Source: an uncultured Faecalicatena sp.
GTDB taxonomy: Bacteria; Bacillota; Clostridia; Lachnospirales; Lachnospiraceae
NCBI GenBank assembly: GCA_948468385.1
Contig: CAOKHZ010000005.1
Coordinates: 106,349 to 170,348 of the forward strand
Direction of reading: 5' to 3'
DNA: 64,000 nucleotides
Position numbers and translations under genes: made by a program. The notes beneath the pieces were generated by a model. It saw only the letters and a list, made by a program, of their open reading frames with translations. It had not been told where the DNA came from and did not search any database. Position 1 is the stretch's first letter; every line of letters starts with the position of its first letter. This document shows, piece by piece, positions 54,723 to 62,380 of the stretch.

Positions 54723-55820
54723 TTAGATTTCATATACGATATAACGATATTTTCGCAACAATGCCGCTGCCTTTTTGGAGGAATCCTCCTCGTAAAATTC
54801 AATCCGCAGCACGCCTTCCTCGAATTCGCGGTTATGGATGATGCCGATGTTTTTGATACTGATGTTGTTGCTTGCCAGTATCGTGGCAATCGTGGCAATC
54901 CCGCCGGCCTCGTCGACGATGTCGCAGTAAAGGGCGGATTGTTTTTTGATTGGCCCGGCCGAGCCGTCCGGCATGGAATCCCGGTAATCCTTGGACGATT
55001 CAAACATGGAATAAAGCTTTGACTCGTCACTTTGGTCAATCAGTTCTTTTGAATGCTGTAAGAATTCGATGAATTCCCCGAGGATGCGGGAAATATTATC
55101 CTTATTTTTTAAGCAGATTTGCTGCCACATGACCGGAGAGGAGGAGGCGATACGCGTGATATCCTTAAATCCTCCGGCGGCCAGCCGTTTCATAATCTCT
55201 TCGGCGTTATCACTGTCTTTGACGAAATTGACAAGGCTGCTGGCGAGAATGTGCGGTAGATGGCTAATCGTGCCGGTAAAAGCGTCATGCTCGCGATAAT
55301 TCAAAATGATGGGCAATGCTTTTAGAGATTCTACAAAATTTTTATAAGCTTCCACCTTTTCGGCGGAAACCTCGTCCGAGGGCGTGAGGACGTAGTACGC
55401 GTTTTCAATTAAGTGTGGTTTGGCATTGATGAAGCCGCTCTTTTCCGAACCGGCCATCGGATGCCCGCCGATAAAATATTTTCCAAGTCCCAGCGCGGCG
55501 GCCTCCTCGCAAATCGCCGTCTTTACGCTGCCAACGTCCGTCAGGATACAGTTTTCCCCGACATAGAGCTTCAATTGGCTTAGGTAAGCGTTATTATAAG
55601 AAATGGGCGCGCAGAGGAAAATATAGGCGCAGCCCTGAAAGTTGTCGTCAATCGAGGAGCAGGCCGTGTGGATTACGTCCTCCTGAACGGCGAGTGCCAG
55701 CGTCTCCTTGTTTTTGTCAAATGCAATGAGTTCGTAGTCCGGGTAATACTGGCGGATTGCCTTGGCAATCGAGCCGCCGATGAGTCCCAGACCGACAAAA
55801 CCAATTTTGGTGGTGTTCAT
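54723..55820 (-). CDS. tyrA: Prephenate dehydrogenase with ACT domain
   Basis: Converts prephenate to hydroxyphenylpyruvate for tyrosine. 365 residues. NAD loop IGFVGLGLIGGSIAKAIRQ, YIFLCAPISYN, LTDVGSVKTAI, the HPMAGSEKSGF catalytic loop, then helical domain with TISHLPHILASSLV, and a C-terminal ACT domain (GIATIATILASNNISIKNIGIIHNREFEEGVLRIEF) for feedback by tyrosine. ATG preceded by GAGG. It lies 120 bases upstream of aroA and 20 bases downstream of the Rpn gene. Confidence 0.95.
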   Translation of the reverse strand: MNTTKIGFVGLGLIGGSIAKAIRQYYPDYELIAFDKNKETLALAVQEDVIHTACSSIDDNFQGCAYIFLCAPISYNNAYLSQLKLYVGENCILTDVGSVKTAICEEAAALGLGKYFIGGHPMAGSEKSGFINAKPHLIENAYYVLTPSDEVSAEKVEAYKNFVESLKALPIILNYREHDAFTGTISHLPHILASSLVNFVKDSDNAEEIMKRLAAGGFKDITRIASSSPVMWQQICLKNKDNISRILGEFIEFLQHSKELIDQSDESKLYSMFESSKDYRDSMPDGSAGPIKKQSALYCDIVDEAGGIATIATILASNNISIKNIGIIHNREFEEGVLRIEFYEEDSSKKAAALLRKYRYIVYEI

Positions 55821-55839
55821 GATTTTAACCTCGGTTCTT

Positions 55840-56937
55840 TTAAGATTGGTTTTCAATTTCTTTTAAATGTTTCATGACATCGTTAGAATCGTAAGTTGGC
55901 GAAAATTTTTGGGCAATATCGCAAATTCGTCGGACGATATTTTCATCTTCCTCCAACATGTCGGCAATCTCTGATACACTACAATTTTTAGCCAGTTTTT
56001 TGCAGATTTGGAAAGTTAATTTTTCAATCTGGCCCTCTGCCCGACCTTCTGCCCGACCTTCTGCCCGGCCTTCTGCCCGACCTTCCGCCCGGCCCTTTAC
56101 CCGACCTTCTGCCCGGCCCTCTGCTAATCCGGCTTCTCTGGCGAGCTTACGTTCTTCTCGGATATGTTTTTCCTCGTCATATTCATATAAACATCGACAC
56201 ATGTTTTTGGCCTCCACACTGTGTTTTTTCAAGAAATCAGTCAGGACATCTTGTTTTATGCATTCAGCAATTGCTTGTTCTGCCGCCTCCTCCGGGGACA
56301 TTATTTTTGAATAATCACGCATTTTCTGGACGAAAAATGCATAATCGTGCAGAACCTTGCAGGCTTTCATCAGCTTTTTGTTTTTACCTAAGTTGATATT
56401 TACAACTGTTACAACTAACTCCAATTCGGGATTATCTGTTGGCTGCTGAAACGCTTCGGATAAACGTAGCTCCCACTTTTCGGGTTTTTCTTCTATCCCA
56501 TTGTAAAATACCATGAACTTTGGTGTGGGTATTTTCTTTAGTGCGGAACTGTATAAATCCTCATTCCTCGTGATATCTTGCAGGATTTCTGAAACATAAA
56601 ATAAGTCTCGAAGCGGCATGTTTGGATTGACGCTTGATTGGTGCTCGTACAAATATAATTGCAGGTTGATCACAAAAGAAATGTCATTTTTATAGCCCAG
56701 ATAAATGGCATGTTCGAGCGTGTTCATTACCAAGTCATTCGTATTTGTGTAATCTGTTCCGTTGATTGCATTGTAAAGGCTTAAAAGATTTTCTTTTTCT
56801 TTGAAAATCATTCGGAACATGGTGTCCTTATAAGTCCTTGTTACTTTAGGAATGCTTTTCTTTTGAGAGATGTTCCTTGTCTTAACTTTTTTTGTTTTGC
56901 TTACCTTTCTATTGGCTTTTTGTTTTACTGTTCTCAT
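55840..56937 (-). CDS. Rpn/PD-(D/E)XK nuclease family protein (recombination-promoting nuclease-like) with AEGR repeats
   Basis: 365 residues. Lys/Arg-rich N-terminus, then KDTMFRMIFKEKENLLSLYNAINGTDYT, DISFVINLQLYLYEHQSSVNPNMPLRDLFYVSEIL and PTPKFMVFYNGIEEKPE, the conserved core of the transposase/Rpn nuclease group. Near residues 270-302 eight tandem AEGR-type units are followed by a Lys/Ile-rich C-terminal helix pair resembling a small DNA-binding domain (CSVSEIADMLEEDENIVRRI). Its stop is 20 bases before tyrA; whether it drives tyrA-aroA expression is unclear. Function in this cell unknown. Confidence 0.85.
   Translation of the reverse strand: MRTVKQKANRKVSKTKKVKTRNISQKKSIPKVTRTYKDTMFRMIFKEKENLLSLYNAINGTDYTNTNDLVMNTLEHAIYLGYKNDISFVINLQLYLYEHQSSVNPNMPLRDLFYVSEILQDITRNEDLYSSALKKIPTPKFMVFYNGIEEKPEKWELRLSEAFQQPTDNPELELVVTVVNINLGKNKKLMKACKVLHDYAFFVQKMRDYSKIMSPEEAAEQAIAECIKQDVLTDFLKKHSVEAKNMCRCLYEYDEEKHIREERKLAREAGLAEGRAEGRVKGRAEGRAEGRAEGRAEGRAEGQIEKLTFQICKKLAKNCSVSEIADMLEEDENIVRRICDIAQKFSPTYDSNDVMKHLKEIENQS
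56031..56126 (-). repeat. 12-bp tandem repeat, eight units, in the Rpn gene
   Basis: Consecutive 12-base units coding A/V-E/K-G-R on the minus strand with few changes. The 12-base period keeps frame, so copy number can change without frameshift. Confidence 0.93.
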
Positions 56938-56965
56938 TCGTTATTCGTTCTCCTCCTTGTACTAT

Positions 56966-56999
56966 GGCAGGAGGGCTTATCTAATCAGAATCTCCTGCC
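56966..56999 (-). promoter_or_regulatory. Leader stem-loop of the Rpn gene, possible SD switch
   Basis: On the minus strand GGCAGGAG pairs with CTCCTGCC (eight pairs). The CTCCT arm could instead pair with the AAGGAGGAG ribosome site just downstream. On the plus strand it is followed by TTTGTTTT. Confidence 0.4.
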
Positions 57000-57237
57000 T
57001 TTGTTTTGATGGTGTAGTGAAAAGCATGGATTTTCTGATTTTTTGAATTACGGAAAGCTTTAAAAGCCTGGAATTGTTCATAAACGAAAATATGCTTTGA
57101 AATTATACTAGCACAAGAAAAGAAAGATGGCAATAAAGAATTTTCGGGATTTTTTGTGTTGATTTGTGATAAAATGGGATATGGTCGAAAATTTTTAAGT
57201 CAATCACAAAAAAATCTGTGAAAAATGTATAAAATGG

Positions 57238-57266
57238 TTGTAATACTCCCAGATATTTAGTACAAT
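57238..57266 (+). promoter_or_regulatory. Promoter of the EF-G paralogue
   Basis: TTGTAA, 17 bases, TACAAT, about 115 bases before the start codon. Confidence 0.7.
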
Positions 57267-57381
57267 ATTTACATGGTGTGCGTAGGGACAAGAATTGGAT
57301 TGTGATGCAAGGTCAATGGCTGTGCATGATAATAGGTTCGGCAGCCCTATGCAGAAAAGACACACAAGGAGGCAACTAAGT

Positions 57382-59457
57382 ATGAAGGTTTACAGAACAG
57401 ATGAGATTAGAAACGTGGTTTTGCTCGGACATGGCGGCAGCGGGAAGACTAGCCTGGTGGAAGCGATGTTGTACGTTTCCGGCGCGACGAGCCGTATGGG
57501 CAAGGTGGCAGACGGCAGCGCGGTCAGCGACTTTGACAAGGAAGAGCAGAAGCGCGGGTTCTCAATCAGCACCAGCGTCGTGCCGATTGAGTGGGAAAAG
57601 GCAAAGATTAATATTCTGGACACGCCGGGATATTTTGATTTTGTTGGCGAAGTGGAAGAGGCGGTCAGTGCCGCGGACGCGGCCGTCATCGTGGTATCCG
57701 GAAAGGCCGGCGTACAAGTCGGTACGGAGAAGGCATGGGAGTTGTGTGACAAGTACAACCTGCCGCGTATGATTTACGTGACGGAGATGGACGTGGACGA
57801 TGCCAGTTTCCGCCAAGTGGTGGAAGATTTGACCGAGCGTTACGGCAAAAAGATTGCCCCGCATTTCCAGCCGATTCGCGAGAACGAAAAGCTGGTCGGA
57901 TACATCAACGTGATTAAGAACGCCGGAAGACGCTATACCGGTATCGGCCAGAGGGAGGAGTGCGAAATTCCCGAGTACTGTCTGCCGAACTTAGAGACGC
58001 TTCGCAGTTCCCTTATGGAGGCGGTCGCCGAGACGAGCGAGGAGTTTATGGATCGCTATTTCGAGGGCGAGGAGTTCTCCGTGGAGGAGATTCGGGCGGC
58101 CATGCGTACCGAGGTGATGGACGGCTCCATCGTGCCGGTGGCCATGGGTTCGAACATCCAGGCGCAGGGCGTGGCCAATCTGTTGTCCGACATCGTGCGT
58201 TTCTTCCCAAGTCCGGACAAGAAGACGTGCGTCGGCATCAAGCGTGCCACGAACGAGATGTTCGAGGCGAATTACGATTTCTCCAAGGCGAAGAGCGCAT
58301 ACGTGTTCAAGACGATGGTGGATCCGTTTATCGGAAAGTATTCGTTTGTCAAGGTGTGCTCCGGCGTTTTGAAAGGCGACGACGTGTTGTATAATGCGGC
58401 TTCGGATGCGGAGGAGAAGCCGGGTAAGCTGTACGTGATGTCGGGCAACAAACCATCCGAAGTCAGTGAGCTGTTCGCGGGCGACATCGGCGCAATTGCC
58501 AAATTGACAAATACCCGTACGGGCGACACGCTGTCCACGAAGAACACGCAAATTTTGTTCACGAAGACGGATTATTCCGTGCCTTATACATATATGAAGT
58601 ATTCCGTGAAAAATAAAGGCGACGAGGACAAGGTGTCCCAGGCTCTGGGCCGGATGATGGCAGAGGACATGACGCTTCGGGTGGTCAGCGACGGCGAGAA
58701 CCGCCAGTCCCTCTTGTATGGCATGGGCGACCAGCATTTGGAGATTGTGGCCAGCAAGCTGGCGGCAAGATATAAAGTGGAGATTACGTTGGAGATGCCG
58801 AAGGTGGCATTTCGCGAGACCATCCGCAAGAATTCTGACGTGGATACCAAGTATAAGAAGCAGTCCGGCGGACATGGCCAGTATGGGCACGTCAAGATGA
58901 AGTTCGAGCCGTCCGGCGATTTGAGCACGCCGTACGTGTTTGAAGAAATGGTAGTCGGCGGCGCGGTGCCGAAGAACTACTTCCCGGCCGTGGAAAAAGG
59001 ACTTCAGGATTCCGTAGTAAAGGGACCGTTGGCCGGATATCCGGTAGTCGGCGTGAAGGCCACTCTTTATGATGGCTCTTACCATCCGGTGGATTCTTCG
59101 GAAATGGCATTCAAGACGGCGACGATTCAGGCGTTTAAGAAAGGCTTCATGGAGGCTTCGCCGGTATTGCTTGAGCCTATTGCTTCTTTGAAGGTGACGG
59201 TTCCGGACAGCTACACCGGTGACGTGATGGGGGACTTGAACAAGAGACGCGGACGCGTGCTCGGCATGAACCCGATTGCCGGCGGCAAGCAGGTAATCGA
59301 GGCTGACATCCCGATGACGGGATTGTTCGGGTACTGTACCATCCTTCGTTCCATGACGGGCGGCAGAGGTACTTATGAGTACGCTTTCGCCCGATACGAG
59401 CAGGCACCGTCCGACGTGCAGGAGAAAGAAATCGCGGCACGCTCGGCGGAGGAGTGA
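57382..59457 (+). CDS. EF-G-like translational GTPase (paralogue with altered G4)
   Basis: 691 residues, all five EF-G domains. G1 GHGGSGKTSLVEA; switch region DKEEQKRGFSISTSVV, where EF-G has RGITI; G3 ILDTPGYFDF; G4 reads VTEMDVD instead of NKxD, so Asn and Lys are missing. Domain IV follows from REICIRKNS-like FRETIRKNSDVDTKYKKQSGGHGQYGHVKM, then GAVPKNYFPAVEKGLQD, and the C-terminal VMGDLNKRRGRVLGM and FGYCTILRSMTGGRGTY. Probably the EF-G-like class beside the housekeeping fusA, which is not here. AGGAGG lies nine bases before the ATG. Confidence 0.88.
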   Translation: MKVYRTDEIRNVVLLGHGGSGKTSLVEAMLYVSGATSRMGKVADGSAVSDFDKEEQKRGFSISTSVVPIEWEKAKINILDTPGYFDFVGEVEEAVSAADAAVIVVSGKAGVQVGTEKAWELCDKYNLPRMIYVTEMDVDDASFRQVVEDLTERYGKKIAPHFQPIRENEKLVGYINVIKNAGRRYTGIGQREECEIPEYCLPNLETLRSSLMEAVAETSEEFMDRYFEGEEFSVEEIRAAMRTEVMDGSIVPVAMGSNIQAQGVANLLSDIVRFFPSPDKKTCVGIKRATNEMFEANYDFSKAKSAYVFKTMVDPFIGKYSFVKVCSGVLKGDDVLYNAASDAEEKPGKLYVMSGNKPSEVSELFAGDIGAIAKLTNTRTGDTLSTKNTQILFTKTDYSVPYTYMKYSVKNKGDEDKVSQALGRMMAEDMTLRVVSDGENRQSLLYGMGDQHLEIVASKLAARYKVEITLEMPKVAFRETIRKNSDVDTKYKKQSGGHGQYGHVKMKFEPSGDLSTPYVFEEMVVGGAVPKNYFPAVEKGLQDSVVKGPLAGYPVVGVKATLYDGSYHPVDSSEMAFKTATIQAFKKGFMEASPVLLEPIASLKVTVPDSYTGDVMGDLNKRRGRVLGMNPIAGGKQVIEADIPMTGLFGYCTILRSMTGGRGTYEYAFARYEQAPSDVQEKEIAARSAEE

Positions 59458-59538
59458 TAGGCAGCAATGACACGGGTGACAGAGGAGTAATACGAACCGT
59501 GGCGCGGACGATAGAAGTGCAATAGGATGAACAAGGAG

Positions 59539-59572
59539 AAGAGTCGGTGGAGAAAATTCATCGGCTCTTTTT
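59539..59572 (+). terminator. Terminator of the EF-G paralogue
   Basis: AAGAGTCGGTG pairs with CATCGGCTCTT (11 pairs, two G-U), nine-base loop, then three more T. Confidence 0.85.
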
Positions 59573-59623
59573 GATATGAAGATGGGTGGTGGAAATGAAG
59601 AGCTGAATGAAGAAAAAATAAAC

Positions 59624-59652
59624 TTGACAGTGGCATATGTTGGATGTATAAC
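59624..59652 (+). promoter_or_regulatory. Promoter of the response regulator, operator over -10
   Basis: TTGACA, 17 bases, TATAAC. The dyad GGATGT-ATA-ACATCC (59642-59656) covers the -10, a position suited to repression or autoregulation. Confidence 0.7.
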
Positions 59653-59923
59653 ATCCGATGACAATATGGAAATGCCAGTGATAATGAAAATCGCAATGGA
59701 ATTAGATTTAAAGTGACCTGCACAATTAGAATATGGTCTGAGAGATAGTTTTCTGTCCTAATTGCCAAGTCGTGCGTGTGGTTTTACTCTATAATTGCGT
59801 ATAAAAGCAGTTGTTTGGAATGGAAAACTATGGTAACATTATATACGATTTGCGCGGCGGTCTGCCCATCATTTATGGGGGCAAAGTGTTTTTATACGGT
59901 TCCTGAAAATGGTGGGAGCATAC

Positions 59924-60847
59924 ATGAGAGAAGGTGCGGTTTTGGATACGAAGAGAGTTTTGATCGTGGAGGATGAGGCGGAAGTTAGGAACGAGTATAA
60001 AAGGCTGTTGAAGGAGAAACATCCTGGATTGTGCCTGGCGGGGGAGACGGAAAACCGAAGGGATGCTCTTTCATTGTTGCAGGCTACCTCCGTGGACGTG
60101 GTCATCCTTGATTTGGAACTGCAGGGAGATAATGGAATTGTATTATTGAAAGAATTGCAAAAATTACCGATAGAGAAGCCGCTTATCATAGTGGTTACCA
60201 AGGTCGTTTCCGCTTCGTTGATGGAAGTGATTCGCAATATGGGAGTGGATACGTTTTGTGCGAAAAGTGGTAAAGGGTTTACGTTTGACGAACCGCTTAC
60301 CCTTGCCGAAATAGCGGGAGGGTTTCGAAAAGAGAAAAGCGGTGCAGGCAAGAAGCGTTTGATGGACGAGGCATTACGGGCGGACGAGGCGAGACTTCAA
60401 AATGGGACATGTCGAGCAGGCGGCACGAGTTTGCCGAATGGAACATTTCCATCCGATGAAACGAGCTTGCCGCATGAAACGTTTACGTCAGACGAGGCGG
60501 ACTCGTGGAAAGCGGAACTTCGAAAGGAAATTGAAGCCGCATTGAAAGCTATTGGATTTCCGTCGGAAAAACGTGGGACGAACCAATGTGTGGAAGCAAT
60601 TCTTTTCATGGTGTTGTCAGGGAAGAAATTCATTAGCCTTTCGAAGGAGGTGTACCCGCATGTCGCGCGTGTATGCGATACCGGGGAAAAGAGCGTGGAG
60701 AAAAATATTCGGCGTGTCATCGAGGAAGTCTGGTCGCAAGACGACATGGCAAGATTTCGCCGGATGTACTCATATAGTCGATTCGGCATTCAGAAAAAGC
60801 CGACAAATGCGGAGTTCCTCACTCATATGGCTCAAAGGTGGATGTGA
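59924..60847 (+). CDS. Response regulator with Spo0A-type C-terminal domain
   Basis: 307 residues. Receiver at ~9-125: acidic pocket in VLIVEDEAEVRNEY, phospho-Asp in VVILDLELQGDNG, Thr in IIVVTKVV and Lys in FCAKSGKG. A ~70-residue linker has near-repeats (TSLPNGTFPSDE / TSLPHETFTSDE). The last ~110 residues match the Spo0A DNA-binding fold, with KEVYPHVARVCDTGEKSVEKNIRRVIEEVWSQ at the recognition region. It is a paralogue, not Spo0A: the linker is long and the Spo0A core is divergent. ATG has GGTGGGAG upstream. A peptide gene and sensor kinase follow. Confidence 0.85.
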   Translation: MREGAVLDTKRVLIVEDEAEVRNEYKRLLKEKHPGLCLAGETENRRDALSLLQATSVDVVILDLELQGDNGIVLLKELQKLPIEKPLIIVVTKVVSASLMEVIRNMGVDTFCAKSGKGFTFDEPLTLAEIAGGFRKEKSGAGKKRLMDEALRADEARLQNGTCRAGGTSLPNGTFPSDETSLPHETFTSDEADSWKAELRKEIEAALKAIGFPSEKRGTNQCVEAILFMVLSGKKFISLSKEVYPHVARVCDTGEKSVEKNIRRVIEEVWSQDDMARFRRMYSYSRFGIQKKPTNAEFLTHMAQRWM

Positions 60848-60914
60848 GAAGTTTGCTGTGGTGAGGATGAACTTAAGATAAATGGCGAAATAAATCGAAT
60901 TCGTCCGACTGGCT

Positions 60915-60944
60915 TTGACAGAATTTTTCCCTCCAAAATGATAT
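60915..60944 (+). promoter_or_regulatory. Possible promoter of the peptide-kinase pair
   Basis: TTGACA with an 18-base spacer to a weak TGATAT. It would start transcription close to 60950, after the CCCTCC that can mask the peptide ribosome site. Confidence 0.45.
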
Positions 60945-60972
60945 GTTGTGTGAAAACATTTCAAAGGAGGGA
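60928..60972 (+). promoter_or_regulatory. SD-masking pair upstream of the peptide gene
   Basis: TCCCTCC (60928-60934) is perfectly complementary to GGAGGGA (60966-60972), the ribosome site of the small peptide. The stem would form only on transcripts that read through from the response regulator. Confidence 0.45.
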
Positions 60973-60977
60973 TTCGG

Positions 60978-61022
60978 ATGACCTTTATAGAATGGCTTAA
61001 GTATTTATTTAAACGTGGGTGA
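60978..61022 (+). CDS. 14-residue amphipathic peptide, candidate signal
   Basis: ATG to TGA, product MTFIEWLKYLFKRG. The ribosome site AAAGGAGGG is one of the best in the window, with spacing of seven to eight bases. The peptide is amphipathic: aromatic and aliphatic residues (F3, I4, W6, L7, Y9, L10, F11) alternate with charges (E5, K8, K12, R13), net positive. No signal peptide, no Cys, no AgrB-like processing gene nearby. It sits between a response regulator and a sensor kinase. Could be a secreted or membrane-active signal, or a short leader whose translation affects the kinase gene. Too short to judge by homology. Confidence 0.55.
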   Translation: MTFIEWLKYLFKRG

Positions 61023-61078
61023 ATTGCAAAAATCGGGCGGCAAGAGAGTTTGTCGCTCGTTTTTTAGGAGGAGAACAG

Positions 61079-62380
61079 ATGATAATCAGTATAGCAATAG
61101 AATGGATGCGAATGATGGTGGTTTTGGCGAGCTTCTTTGCATTGGCAGGGGAGCGGTTTTTAGCGCAGGAGCGGAAACAACGGGTTGTAGTAATAATTTT
61201 GATAATGATTTGTGTTTTATTGAGAATCATTTCTTTGCCAGGGGTAATTGTACGTTTTGTATGTGAGATGGAGTTATTGGTTTTTTACATATTGATTTGC
61301 TATAAAAAGGAACGATGGCTCCATCTGATGTATATGTCCATGGCATATGTGGCACTGGATGTGGCATATGTTCCGATTGCTTGGGTAACTTATCGTTTGA
61401 CTAATATTTTTCCAGAGAGAAGCTATCCGATTATAGGTGATACAATAATACTGGTATTATATACCGGATTGATTTTTATATATCCCAAAGTGATGAGATG
61501 GTTGCGACATTGGATTGGAAATATCACTTCCACGTTTTTTAGTGTAGGAGTTACGATTATTTTAACCTTTGTAAAGGGTGCTACTTTGGCGTTTATCAGG
61601 AATGATGACAATAGCATCGAAACCAGTCTTATTTATTTGTTCTTGGCCGTATTTGCATTTGCCATTTGTTGCTTTTGGATAGCTGATAAGTTAAAAGAAA
61701 ATGACAAAATCCAAGATTTCATAAGGTACGAACACCGCACACGCGAGCTGGTTCCCGCGATGGGAAGGGCGGTAAAAAAGTTGGACATTTTGCCCAAGGA
61801 ATCGGAGGAAGCGGATAAAATCAGGAAGGAAGTGCAGGAAATCTGTGACACGGACGAAAAACTGACGCAGGAGGAAGTGCTTGCCGCCAAAATGTTTGCA
61901 ACAACGGGATATGCCGTGTTGGACGGCATGCTGGAGCGATATCTGCAGGAGGCAATGCAACAAGGGATAGATTTGAAGATTATCGTACGAACTTCGTTGA
62001 AACACATTGTAGAAGAACAGAAAATAGAAATTGGCTTGGTTTTACAGATGATTGGAGACATTTACCGCAATGCTTATAAGGTGGTCTTGGAGCGAGGTGG
62101 CGAGGGCAGAATCGTGCTTTGCATGGGCTATAACCAAAATGAATATGAGGTGTCCGTGCTTGACAATGGGCGGCCGTTTTCGGCGTACGTGCTGAAACGT
62201 TTGGGGAAACGGGGCGTGACGACGGGAGGTACGGGACACGGCTTGGCCGACGTGTTTGAGATTGCGGATAAGTATCAAATAAGCTTTGTATTGAAACAAG
62301 ACTTTCCGTCAGATCACATGTTCTCAAAATCGGTAAGTTTGGTATTTGACGGGAAGGGAAGACGGGAAATAGATAGATGA
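61079..62380 (+). CDS. GHKL-type sensor histidine kinase (AgrC-like)
   Basis: 433 residues. About six membrane helices in the first ~200 residues (MIISIAIEWMRMMVVLASF; VVVIILIMICVLLRIISL; LLVFYILICY; ALDVAYVPIAWV; TIILVLYTGLIFIY; LIYLFLAVFAFAICCFW), then IRYEHRTRELVPAMGRAVKKL with a candidate phospho-His. The ATPase part has N-box IGDIYRNAYKVV, G1 SVLDNGRPFSAYV and G2 TTGGTGHGLADVF. Such GHKL kinases read peptide signals at the membrane. ATG has AGGAGGAG upstream; an in-frame GTG overlaps the peptide stop codon. The adjoining regulator is its likely partner. Confidence 0.88.
   Translation: MIISIAIEWMRMMVVLASFFALAGERFLAQERKQRVVVIILIMICVLLRIISLPGVIVRFVCEMELLVFYILICYKKERWLHLMYMSMAYVALDVAYVPIAWVTYRLTNIFPERSYPIIGDTIILVLYTGLIFIYPKVMRWLRHWIGNITSTFFSVGVTIILTFVKGATLAFIRNDDNSIETSLIYLFLAVFAFAICCFWIADKLKENDKIQDFIRYEHRTRELVPAMGRAVKKLDILPKESEEADKIRKEVQEICDTDEKLTQEEVLAAKMFATTGYAVLDGMLERYLQEAMQQGIDLKIIVRTSLKHIVEEQKIEIGLVLQMIGDIYRNAYKVVLERGGEGRIVLCMGYNQNEYEVSVLDNGRPFSAYVLKRLGKRGVTTGGTGHGLADVFEIADKYQISFVLKQDFPSDHMFSKSVSLVFDGKGRREIDR

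Larger units (their letters stand above)
56938..57381. other. AT-rich intergenic region between Rpn gene and EF-G paralogue
   Basis: About 440 bases, no credible gene. It holds the Rpn ribosome site, a stem-loop at 56966-56999 and the EF-G paralogue promoter. Confidence 0.6.
59458..59923. other. Intergenic region upstream of the response regulator
   Basis: About 465 bases: EF-G paralogue terminator, the response-regulator promoter with dyad, then roughly 265 bases of untranslated leader. No gene with a ribosome site was found. Confidence 0.6.

Noticed and set aside
59666-59716. 16-codon frame MEMPVIMKIAMELDLK just after the response-regulator promoter
   Set aside because: No ribosome site; it would begin about seven bases from the transcript start. 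Kept out as chance.
60978-61022. Reading the short peptide as an AgrD-type cyclic autoinducer
   Set aside because: No cysteine or serine for a thiolactone or lactone at the right place, no acidic tail, and no AgrB gene nearby.
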